A stretch of DNA of 64,000 nucleotides from Nitrososphaeraceae archaeon (GTDB lineage: Archaea; Thermoproteota; Nitrososphaeria; Nitrososphaerales; Nitrososphaeraceae). The notes under the pieces were generated by a model. It was given only the letters and a program-made list of their open reading frames with translations. It did not search any database and was not told the origin of the DNA. The stretch's first letter is position 1. Each line of letters opens with the position of its first letter. The DNA is taken from assembly GCA_009377575.1 (NCBI GenBank), contig WHTU01000001.1, positions 62,001-126,000 on the forward strand, written 5' to 3'. A program made the translations under genes and the position numbers. Positions 34,593 through 42,388 of this stretch are shown piece after piece.

Positions 34593-35327
34593 CTAAACTT
34601 TTTTTTCAACTAGGTAGCTTCTCCTCTGATATAACCAGTAGGTAATTAGAACAAGCAACGTAGCTAGAAAGATGCTACTCAGTAGTGCACTCGGATTTTC
34701 ATAGGACATGCATTCATATTCGCCAGCGTAGCAGCCTGCGAGAAAGAAGAAGCAATTCCAAACGGAATGAGATACCACTGCAAGCCAACCTTTTCCAGTA
34801 ATCCACACGCGAAAACTGAAAAAAAATGATGGAATTACAAAAAGCCAATTGGTATACGCTAGGCTCGAAACGGATAAATTTTCAGTATTAATGAGATGAA
34901 GGAAGGTCCAAACTAATCCGCCAACCAGAGCTGCGTTTCCATTCGCTAAACCGTACAAAGGTATCCCAAAAAATAATGACTCCTCTATGGGACCAGCTAA
35001 CACTACAGAATCCAGATATCGAGGAATATTAGGTTCGACGTAACCGGGAATAGTTGTTTGAATCAACATCGTACCAGCAAGGGCACCAATAAGACCTAAA
35101 GAATGATAAAAACCGAACATTAACAACAAATATGGGATCGATGTGCGCCGAAATTTGGAAAGCCACCGCAGTGGATTCAAGTCATATATAAATTGGTCTA
35201 GCATTCTGATCTTGCTTCCAATTTTTATATCAGCCGTTATAAAGCTGCATGTTTGCCGATTGATTAAGAGCTTGCAGAGAATGTCCTCAAATCGCGTAGG
35301 ATTATCAACACGACAGATGTGTTTCAA
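34593..35327 (-). CDS. CPBP (CAAX-type) intramembrane protease family protein
   Basis: This membrane protein of 244 aa has about six hydrophobic segments after a 60-residue cytoplasmic start. The three family motifs are visible: LAGPIEESLFFG (the EE pair), WTFLHLINTEN (F-x-x-H) and VSHSVWNCFFF (H with N). These residues bind the metal or activate water in CPBP proteases. In the first motif the arginine of E-E-x-x-x-R is absent (EESLFFG), so activity is uncertain. Archaeal members have been linked to processing of membrane proteins or to immunity against peptides. Neighbours give no clue. Confidence 0.75.
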   Translation of the reverse strand: MKHICRVDNPTRFEDILCKLLINRQTCSFITADIKIGSKIRMLDQFIYDLNPLRWLSKFRRTSIPYLLLMFGFYHSLGLIGALAGTMLIQTTIPGYVEPNIPRYLDSVVLAGPIEESLFFGIPLYGLANGNAALVGGLVWTFLHLINTENLSVSSLAYTNWLFVIPSFFFSFRVWITGKGWLAVVSHSVWNCFFFLAGCYAGEYECMSYENPSALLSSIFLATLLVLITYWLYQRRSYLVEKKV

Positions 35328-35601
35328 GAACTACCATCGGAGTGATTCCTCTGTCGAACACTTTATTGTTCCAACGGCATAATTTGTCGCAAGTGTAGAA
35401 TTTTTTTGGCTCCATACATTAGACCAATTCCGCCTAAAAGATCTACGAACTGTACTTAGACATTCCCTCATGTTCCCACAAGCTACAAGTTATTGGACAA
35501 AACCTTGACATCAATGAGAGGATGTCGTTATAACACGTCTGTATACATCCTGGTTCCTGAAAGGCAAGAGTGCAATGTTTTGTATATCTGAATTATTTTC
35601 A

Positions 35602-37023
35602 TCACCTTCCATGAAACCTAGGTCTTTGTGAATGTATAGCGCTGATTGCGCTATTCACGTTGTTCCCGGAATCTTCTACAACTATTAATATTCTCGACGT
35701 TTCCTCTTGTGCATCTAGATTGAGAATGTTAATACCATGCTCACCTACAGTGCTACTTACCAAAGATGCAATTCGAGGACTCTTCCACATATTGTCTCCT
35801 ATCATTGTAACCACACCTCTTTGATAAATTATTTCCATTCTTGAATTATAAGCTCTGAAGTACCGCTCATTTCTTCTTATAAAATCCGCATCCAAAAAGA
35901 GGATTCTTGAGATCTCTAGGTCGTCGACTCGGTAAGGAGACAGTTTCACGAATTCATGATACTCTCTTACTTTCTCAAGCATTGCTAACAAATGTGAAGC
36001 AGAGATTGAATCCATTCTCACGATAGCACAGTTTTTTTTACCGGTAACGATCTTGATGAGATTCTCGTCCCCACCATCTGGCAATGTCCTTTTTATGATC
36101 GTGAATCGAGAAGGAAATGACATATCGGTTACCGTGATTGGGATATCGAGTCCGGTGTCGTCGATCTCCTTTATCGCCACTGGATCTAGAATCTTCATAC
36201 CAAACATCCCTGCTAACCTAGCTTCGTTATAAGATAAATGAGTGACGTAATGCAAGTCGTTTTTGACAACCCGGGGGTCAGCGCTTTGCACTGCACTGTC
36301 TTTCTCGAAATCTAATCGGATGTCATATTTGTCATTAAGAAGGATAGCAATATCTGCAGCTGTTCTATCAGAGCCGCCGCGTTCGTATGTAGTTTCAAGC
36401 CCATCGATTGTCTTTCCTATAAAACCTCCCATGGTCACAACTTCATTATGTTCTACTAGATCTAGCAAGTAAGAGATGTTTCTTCTAGAATCTTCCAAGC
36501 TGAAGTTTGCCCCTTCGAAATTATCATCCGTAATAATAGGCCATTGTGTGATATTGACGTGTCCAGATTTAAAGCCTCTACTCCTTAAGACATAATCCAT
36601 TAAGTAAGACATGGGAATTTCACCACTGTATGCCAATGTCCTTGATCTAACAACATCCACAAAGCGCTTATTTTCTGTAGCTTGTTTAAGCGATATAGTC
36701 ACCTCATGAAAAAAAGAGTTTAATAGATCCATGAATTCATGTTTGTAGAGAGAGTTAAGATATTTTGATGATAAATCATCGTAGATTTTTCTAAGCACTT
36801 GTAGATCAACAAGTCGCGAAGCCGCATAGCTCTTGCCTTTGCTCAAAGCTACGTCGGTCATTGAAACTTTCTTTGAATCGTATTCAATGATGGGTGCAGA
36901 AAAAACAGCAAGTACTTTTGCGTTTGCCTTAAGTTGACCTATCCGGTCTACAACTGATGGAAGTAAAGATCCATGTAAGCCAAGAGCGCTTCCACCGAAT
37001 TTCGCTACAACAACTCCAACCAA
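35602..37023 (-). CDS. Aspartate kinase
   Basis: Aspartate kinase phosphorylates aspartate, leading to lysine, threonine and methionine. The N-terminal VAKFGGSALG carries the K-F-G-G-S motif. Further on are MGGFIGKTIDGLETTYERGGSDRTAADIA, interrupted here for quoting only, and the C-terminal ACT repeats (ALLVEKV-like HLLAMLEKVREY; GVVTMIGDNMW), which sense the end product. The 473-aa length is that of a single-function archaeal enzyme. No homoserine dehydrogenase gene adjoins it. Confidence 0.92.
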   Translation of the reverse strand: MVGVVVAKFGGSALGLHGSLLPSVVDRIGQLKANAKVLAVFSAPIIEYDSKKVSMTDVALSKGKSYAASRLVDLQVLRKIYDDLSSKYLNSLYKHEFMDLLNSFFHEVTISLKQATENKRFVDVVRSRTLAYSGEIPMSYLMDYVLRSRGFKSGHVNITQWPIITDDNFEGANFSLEDSRRNISYLLDLVEHNEVVTMGGFIGKTIDGLETTYERGGSDRTAADIAILLNDKYDIRLDFEKDSAVQSADPRVVKNDLHYVTHLSYNEARLAGMFGMKILDPVAIKEIDDTGLDIPITVTDMSFPSRFTIIKRTLPDGGDENLIKIVTGKKNCAIVRMDSISASHLLAMLEKVREYHEFVKLSPYRVDDLEISRILFLDADFIRRNERYFRAYNSRMEIIYQRGVVTMIGDNMWKSPRIASLVSSTVGEHGINILNLDAQEETSRILIVVEDSGNNVNSAISAIHSQRPRFHGR

Positions 37024-37162
37024 ATCAGCTATTCGTAAAAATTGCTACATGTCAAACCATATATTTGCTATCCTTATTCGATTGGGTCGGATTGTCTCTG
37101 TCTACATATTTTTTCGTGCACGAGAAAAGGCCTTGAATAATTCTAACCAATCAATCACGGAG

Positions 37163-37393
37163 CTAGATGCAATACATTATACCACCCGAAACAATAGGAA
37201 TCTTAGTCAGATCAGATAACTCTTTGATTCTAGCCACGATTGCATTAAACCAAAGGCTATCAATTCCTTGGCTCCAAATGGTCACCTTCTTGAATCGCCT
37301 CTCTGCTCCCCCTGCAAAATATCCGGTGCAATCTTCGGCGGTCATGTTATTGTATTTCTGACCAATCTCCGCCACGATAGTCTCAGCTTCCAT
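37163..37393 (-). CDS. Possible small protein, coupled to an upstream small ORF
   Basis: From an ATG at 37393 (MEAETIVAEIGQKYNN) the frame gives 76 aa ending GGIMYCI. It is soluble, with EDCTGYFAGGAERRFKKVTIW in the middle. The start overlaps the end of a second small frame (37383-37592) by 11 nt, as in translationally coupled genes. I do not recognise either product. A single frameshifted gene is the other reading. Confidence 0.35.
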   Translation of the reverse strand: MEAETIVAEIGQKYNNMTAEDCTGYFAGGAERRFKKVTIWSQGIDSLWFNAIVARIKELSDLTKIPIVSGGIMYCI

Positions 37394-37592
37394 TGGCAAG
37401 TATAGTATGGTCAATGTCGGGAAAGGAACAGTATTCTGCGTCGAAGAGGTTCCATCTTCCATATGACAGATATTTCAAAGTCACAGTTATATCTGGATTT
37501 CGAGAAGATACAAGAAGTTTGTCTCTGAAGACTAGATCACTTTTTAAAGTGGCAATAAGCGCAGGTAGCGATTGGCATCGCTCAATATTCAA
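37383..37592 (-). CDS. Possible small protein upstream of the coupled ORF
   Basis: A TTG start gives 69 aa (NIERCQSLPALIATLKSD...), with alternating polar and non-polar residues (LLVSSRNPDITVTLKYLSYG) that look like beta strands. Its end overlaps the next small frame by 11 nt. There is no recognised family or membrane segment. This may be the first half of a broken gene. Confidence 0.3.
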   Translation of the reverse strand: MNIERCQSLPALIATLKSDLVFRDKLLVSSRNPDITVTLKYLSYGRWNLFDAEYCSFPDIDHTILANGS

Positions 37593-37991
37593 TAATTAGG
37601 AAGGGGTATGGGATAGGCAGAAAATGAACACCAATCATTAGAAGCTTAATGGTGGATATGACGACCCGCTTAGAAACATTTAGTAATTGTGATCTAGCTA
37701 ATCGAAAGAAATCAGCTTGTTTTTTGCGTTCTTAAGAATTGAGATAGTGTAGTAGTGGTTGTGATCCTCATACCAAAGTCATGAAAGTATGATGGTGATT
37801 TAGAATTTAGCAATGAATACAGGGATTTAGATATTAGCTAAAAAAATAGTTAGTCACATCGTGGTAATGACGCTCTATTTCCATATCTCAGATCCTTCAG
37901 CGTTAGAATGTTAAAAAGCTAATATCAAAGTCCATATTCACTATTCGAATAAATGATATCTTTTATTGTGCTTATTAAGGCTTGATTAAGC
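37593..37991. other. 400-base A/T-rich gap
   Basis: No coding frame, tRNA or strong hairpin was seen. It marks the left side of the accessory stretch with small and uncharacterised genes. Confidence 0.3.
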
Positions 37992-38147
37992 TTGTATCAT
38001 GATAAATTTCATTTTGCAAATGTATCCATTAAGCTAACTACCATCTTTAAATCTTGTAACTTTACGCATCCAACGTTGAGGGTCAACCTGACGAAATTAA
38101 AGTATAGGATTAATTATAATCCAATAAATTACGATGTGCAATTAGGC

Positions 38148-38285
38148 ATGTATAATACCGAATCAGAAAACCATATTCGATATAAAGATGCTAGAGCAAA
38201 TCAGTGGAGATGCGACAAATGTTTTGATACATTTTCCACATTCAGAAAGCTGAAAACACACAAATCTCAATTTCATGCATACTAG
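38148..38285 (+). CDS. C2H2 zinc-finger miniprotein
   Basis: A classical C2H2 finger of the eukaryotic type is visible: WRCDKCFDTFSTFRKLKTHK followed by SQFHAY, that is C-x2-C-x12-H-x4-H with Phe and Leu at the core positions. The ATG at 38148 gives a 45-aa protein; an upstream ATG at 37992 in the same frame would add 52 lysine- and asparagine-rich residues with little structure. Single-finger proteins occur in several archaea and are presumed to bind DNA, RNA or protein. The 258-aa gene follows 42 bases later. Confidence 0.7.
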   Translation: MYNTESENHIRYKDARANQWRCDKCFDTFSTFRKLKTHKSQFHAY

Positions 38286-38327
38286 ACTACTCTACATAGT
38301 GGTTATAAGATCGCTATATATAGCAAG

Positions 38328-39104
38328 TTGAGTTTTATACTATCCAATAACATGAGTTATGCTGAGTACATATCCCAATTGATCATTTGTACTCCGGCTG
38401 AGCTGAATGGCCCAGAAAGATCGTCACTGCTAAAGCACATCGAATTATATAATAGGAACGAAGGCATTCATTCGTATTTATGGTTCAAAAAGCAGCCACC
38501 ACTAGACTCTGAGGATGAAAAGCACCTTGCTACTCTTCTCGACCGTAACCTTATAGAGGTGATTCACGGGAACAGGTTTAGGAGAGGTGGCCTAAACTAC
38601 GCATTAACCACTTGTGGATTATTCTACATTTTGAGTGAGAAACAGATTTTTACTGGCTATCTACTCTCGAAATACTGTGAAAATATTATCCTAAGGCTAT
38701 TATTATTCCAATATGTTAATGAAAATACTGTGAAAAATTGGAGTCCAACAGTTCTAACTATAATATCCGAGTACTTGCATAAATGCTGCGTTACCACAAA
38801 ACGTACTATCGAAATAATTAGATCTTCAAAGATGTCTGAAGAAAAAGAGAGGTATTCGAAATTACTTGAACTAGATATTAAAGCATTCGCATTCTATCTT
38901 GGAATCAGATTAACACGATTATATTCCCACTACTTGAGCATATTTAAAAAAAAAGGTTTAATTCATACGGGCGAATTGAACCACGAAGAAGCTAGAATGT
39001 TCAATGTGCTGTCAGAAGATGATAAATTTTCCCGATTTCGAATTAATATGCTGAAAGAATTAGATGAGGCGTTCGATGAACTCGCTAGATTAAAGGCAGA
39101 ATAG
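38328..39104 (+). CDS. Uncharacterised helical protein, 258 aa
   Basis: The frame starts at a TTG (38328), or at ATG 38352 (MSYAEYISQLI). The product is soluble and alpha-helical. Residues about 45-110 (LWFKKQPPLDSEDEKHLATLLDRNLIEVI...YALTTCGLFYILSEK) resemble a winged-helix layout, and the C-terminal part is charged helices. No catalytic motif is seen. It could be a DNA-binding regulator of the accessory region, but this is an inference from predicted structure only. Confidence 0.6.
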   Translation: MSFILSNNMSYAEYISQLIICTPAELNGPERSSLLKHIELYNRNEGIHSYLWFKKQPPLDSEDEKHLATLLDRNLIEVIHGNRFRRGGLNYALTTCGLFYILSEKQIFTGYLLSKYCENIILRLLLFQYVNENTVKNWSPTVLTIISEYLHKCCVTTKRTIEIIRSSKMSEEKERYSKLLELDIKAFAFYLGIRLTRLYSHYLSIFKKKGLIHTGELNHEEARMFNVLSEDDKFSRFRINMLKELDEAFDELARLKAE

Positions 39105-39167
39105 ATTGCTGTTTTTGTGTGGCCGTACAACTTGATACACTAATTTAACAGTTGATGGCCAATTGAA

Positions 39168-39851
39168 TTGATGGAACCTGTACCGTTAGTTGACTGGTCC
39201 GCAACAATGATAATATCATATGGGATTGACATTTGTGTAGATCAGATAATTATGGATAATTACTTGAATGAATTCACGAAAGTAGGCTTGTCTAAACTAA
39301 TGAGGCCATTTGAAAATTCTCCTGATGACATATACAAGTTAACAAGAGCGTTCAGTGTTGCATTCAATCTACACGCCGGTCTTTCTAGAAACAACAATAA
39401 AAATGATCCATACATTAATCATTGCCTAAGAGTGTCGCTTATCTTAAGTGAAGAGATTTGTTGTCGAGATATCAATGCATTATGTGCAGCTCTTTTGCAC
39501 GATGTCTTCGAGAAGACGAGAGATCCAAGCTACGATTCGGTGAAGCTGTTAACAGACTTTGGTAAGGGTGTCGGTGATATCATAATTACACTATCACGTA
39601 ATAGCCCGGAAGATAGAAGGGTTGAAAATCTACAGCCCTATTTTGAGAAAATTGCGTCTAGTTCTAAGACTACTAGATATGTAATGCTAGCAGATAGGCT
39701 AGACAACGCTAGGTATATGAGAACTGTTAGTCAGCGTGAAAAGGCATTTAGGTATAGGGAAGAAACCGAAAAATATGTGATTCCAATCGCTCAAAATACC
39801 GACGAAAGATTTGCCGTAAAATTGTCAATAGCCTTGTACGAGATTAAGTGA
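39168..39851 (+). CDS. HD-domain hydrolase related to RelA/SpoT (small alarmone hydrolase-like)
   Basis: The 227-aa protein has the metal-binding HD set of the (p)ppGpp hydrolase domain: His85 in YINHCLRVS, His111-Asp112 in ALLHDVFEKT, and Asp176 and Asn180 in LADRLDNAR, with FGKGVGDIIITLS between. The synthetase domain is absent, as in Mesh1-type small hydrolases. The acidic residue after Glu115 is Lys116 instead of the usual Asp, so activity on (p)ppGpp is not certain. The start is an ATG pair at 39168. It lies 63 bases after the 258-aa gene on the same strand. Confidence 0.75.
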   Translation: MMEPVPLVDWSATMIISYGIDICVDQIIMDNYLNEFTKVGLSKLMRPFENSPDDIYKLTRAFSVAFNLHAGLSRNNNKNDPYINHCLRVSLILSEEICCRDINALCAALLHDVFEKTRDPSYDSVKLLTDFGKGVGDIIITLSRNSPEDRRVENLQPYFEKIASSSKTTRYVMLADRLDNARYMRTVSQREKAFRYREETEKYVIPIAQNTDERFAVKLSIALYEIK

Positions 39852-40399
39852 CTATCTTCGCTTCTCATTAGTCCCTTTGAACACAAAAACCATCTCTTCC
39901 TCTCGTATGCTTCATCCAATGCATTATACATCCTATCCATCTATGCTTACTGCATCCACATATCCTACATGCTCGATAATCATTCAATTGGAGGAGAATA
40001 CTCACTTATGCATATATGCCTTCTAACAAATTATCCGATTAACAACTCCACGTGCAGAAACTAATTAATTTAGATAATTTCAAACTGCCCTTCAATTTGC
40101 ATCAATTCTAGAACACGAATACGAATTTTTGAGTTCCCTTAAACACGAATTATTCATGCTTTAAGCTCAATATATCTTCTAAGAAGAATGGTAGTGGGCG
40201 TGTAACTAATGTCGTATCCGCGAAGACCATACTTGAAATGAGAATAGGAACTCTTGCTTTCAGGCCTCCATCTATAGCCCTACTTCTAGGTATCCTAATG
40301 TGCCCATATACATTAGAGCACTAGTCTCATGCTGATGGGTCGGAGCTCAAAACCGCACCCATGCGAAATACGATCATGTAATTATCAAAAAAAAATGAC
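39852..40399. other. 548-base gap with one imperfect hairpin
   Basis: No protein gene is seen. At 40335-40362 ATGGGT-CGG and CCG-c-ACCCAT form a 9-bp stem with one bulge and a nine-base loop, about 37 bases before the next gene. It could be a leader structure or terminator-like element. Confidence 0.3.
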
Positions 40400-41131
40400 A
40401 TGGCGTCTTTTTTAGAAAGTTTTATGTTTTTAGCACATATGAATATTCTGGGATCTTGCTTTCAGTATGCCATTGCACTCCTTGCCTTTAGTGCCTTAAT
40501 TTTCTCGCTTGTTCCCTTAATAGAGACTGATATCGATGTGCCTTCCGATGGGATAGCGCAACTAGATGACGGAACTAATCTTAGGTCACCTGATATGGCA
40601 AATGACCCAGAGGGACTGTTAGAATCCATCGGATCCCCAGACAATTTGATGGATTCAGTCCTAGACAAGGTAAGAAACACCAATACTTCTGACACAAGTT
40701 TCGATGATAATGAGGCAGACTTATACTCGAGGGGAGAGAACATAATACTTTCACATCAAATAATACCCGCAAAGGATTTCATTCATCTTTACGACACCTA
40801 TCCTTTCGTCATAGCTGAGGGATCCGTATCGGCTAAACTTCCTTGTGATTCTGATAACAGTACCCATCTAAGGTTGCTAGTAGGTCAAATACCAAAATTA
40901 CAGCCTGCCAACTTGAGTATCGAGAAAGATCTTTCTAGGCCAGGCTACATGTGTCTTTACAACTTTGATATCCAACAAAACTCTACAAAAAATAGCTATA
41001 CGCCAGCAATTACAGATATAGTACTTTTTAATACTAGTGATGAAAGAACGGTTCTACCTAATACCAGCACTCTTGTCATAGGGGTTATTAAAATGCATCC
41101 GCTCCAAAATGTAACTATCTCAAGGTCATAA
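40400..41131 (+). CDS. Membrane-anchored or secreted protein, uncharacterised
   Basis: The 243-aa protein has one N-terminal hydrophobic stretch, residues about 17-40 (LGSCFQYAIALLAFSALIFS), followed by an acidic linker rich in Asp and Ser (45-110). The C-terminal part (115-243) looks like beta-rich domain sequence. Several N-x-S/T sequons (DNSTHL, ANLSIE, QNSTKN, PNTSTL, QNVTIS) fit an extracytoplasmic glycoprotein. There is no signal-peptidase site I can be sure of. The family is not recognised. Confidence 0.6.
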   Translation: MASFLESFMFLAHMNILGSCFQYAIALLAFSALIFSLVPLIETDIDVPSDGIAQLDDGTNLRSPDMANDPEGLLESIGSPDNLMDSVLDKVRNTNTSDTSFDDNEADLYSRGENIILSHQIIPAKDFIHLYDTYPFVIAEGSVSAKLPCDSDNSTHLRLLVGQIPKLQPANLSIEKDLSRPGYMCLYNFDIQQNSTKNSYTPAITDIVLFNTSDERTVLPNTSTLVIGVIKMHPLQNVTISRS

Positions 41132-41217
41132 TGAAGAGATAATTAATCCAGATAAATCCTCACTAAAATGTGGACCTATCTCAAACTTAATAAGAGTTCC
41201 TATTTATAGACTTTTGA

Positions 41218-42279
41218 ATGCGTCGTAAAGGATTAACATATGCAAAGTCTGGAGTAGATATCAAACAGGTCAACTTTGCACACCATCTAATTGGCCGCCT
41301 CATTCAACGAACCCACAAAAATCCAAATAAGGGGCAAGTCTTGTCCGGTTTCGGTCACTATGCTGGATTGGTCGATATCGGATCCTGTATATTGGCTCTT
41401 CATTGCGACGGGGTAGGCACGAAGTTATTAATTGCTCAGGCGATGAACGATTTCAGCACAGTTGGTAAAGATTGTATAGCTATGAACGTAAATGACCTTA
41501 TCTGCGTGGGGAGTACTCCCTTTGCCTTCGTGGACTATATAGCTACTGCGAATCCAGATCCATATATACTCCGTAGAATAGCTGAAGGCCTCGTAAAGGG
41601 AGGAGAAGAAGCAGGGGTTGCAATTATAGGCGGTGAAACAGCTATAGTACCTGGCTTGCTATCAAATGGTAACAACCAGAATTCTATTGAACTTTCAGGA
41701 ACGGCGTTAGGGTTTGTCAAAAAAAGATCCGAACTTGTTTTAGGAAATAGGATCGTGAAAGGAGATATCATACTGGGAGTGGAAAGCAGTGGCCTGCATT
41801 CAAATGGCTTCACTCTAGCAAGGGAAGCTTTGTCAAAACACAATTTTCAAAAAAAAGTAGGAAATTTAGAAAGATCATTGGGCGATGAGCTACTCACGCC
41901 AACGAGGATTTACGTACGGCCAATGATCGATTTGTTGAGTTCGGGTGTAGAGGTCCATGGCGTTGCACATATAACAGGTGGTTCTTTTACGAAATTGCGT
42001 AGAATCAACGATAAGGTTAACTATCGATTAAGTAGTATGCCTGATCCGCCAGAGATTTTCAAATTGATACAGCTTCAAGGGAAGATTGGATTCGCTGAAA
42101 TGTATAGAACATTTAATATGGGAATCGGAATGTGTATAGTGGCGCCTCGCGCCTCCATTGAATCTATAACATCGGCGTTCGAAAAGTACAGGATGAAGGC
42201 GTTGAAAGTCGGTATCATAGAGAAGCCCGGTTCCGGGGAAGTTTCATGTGAAGTTCAGAACAAACATACAATGCTATGA
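41218..42279 (+). CDS. purM: PurM, phosphoribosylformylglycinamidine cyclo-ligase
   Basis: PurM closes the imidazole ring, making AIR from FGAM with ATP. The 353-aa protein shows TYAKSGVDI at the N-terminus, ALHCDGVGTKLLIAQAMND (about 62-80), CIAMNVNDLICVGSTPFAFVD and IIGGETAIVPG, the family nucleotide- and substrate-binding motifs. GVAHITGGSFTKLRRI is the C-terminal domain signature. An A/T-rich block, CTTAATAAG at about 41186-41194, could be its TATA box. PurP, two steps later in the pathway, is at 59915. Confidence 0.95.
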   Translation: MRRKGLTYAKSGVDIKQVNFAHHLIGRLIQRTHKNPNKGQVLSGFGHYAGLVDIGSCILALHCDGVGTKLLIAQAMNDFSTVGKDCIAMNVNDLICVGSTPFAFVDYIATANPDPYILRRIAEGLVKGGEEAGVAIIGGETAIVPGLLSNGNNQNSIELSGTALGFVKKRSELVLGNRIVKGDIILGVESSGLHSNGFTLAREALSKHNFQKKVGNLERSLGDELLTPTRIYVRPMIDLLSSGVEVHGVAHITGGSFTKLRRINDKVNYRLSSMPDPPEIFKLIQLQGKIGFAEMYRTFNMGIGMCIVAPRASIESITSAFEKYRMKALKVGIIEKPGSGEVSCEVQNKHTML

Positions 42280-42388
42280 TGAATTTGAGAGATTCAATCG
42301 CTTTACGTTCAGAATGGCAAAATTAGACAAAATCTCAAATGAGACAACAATTAATATTCCCATAGTCGACTAGGTTGTTACACCACCA

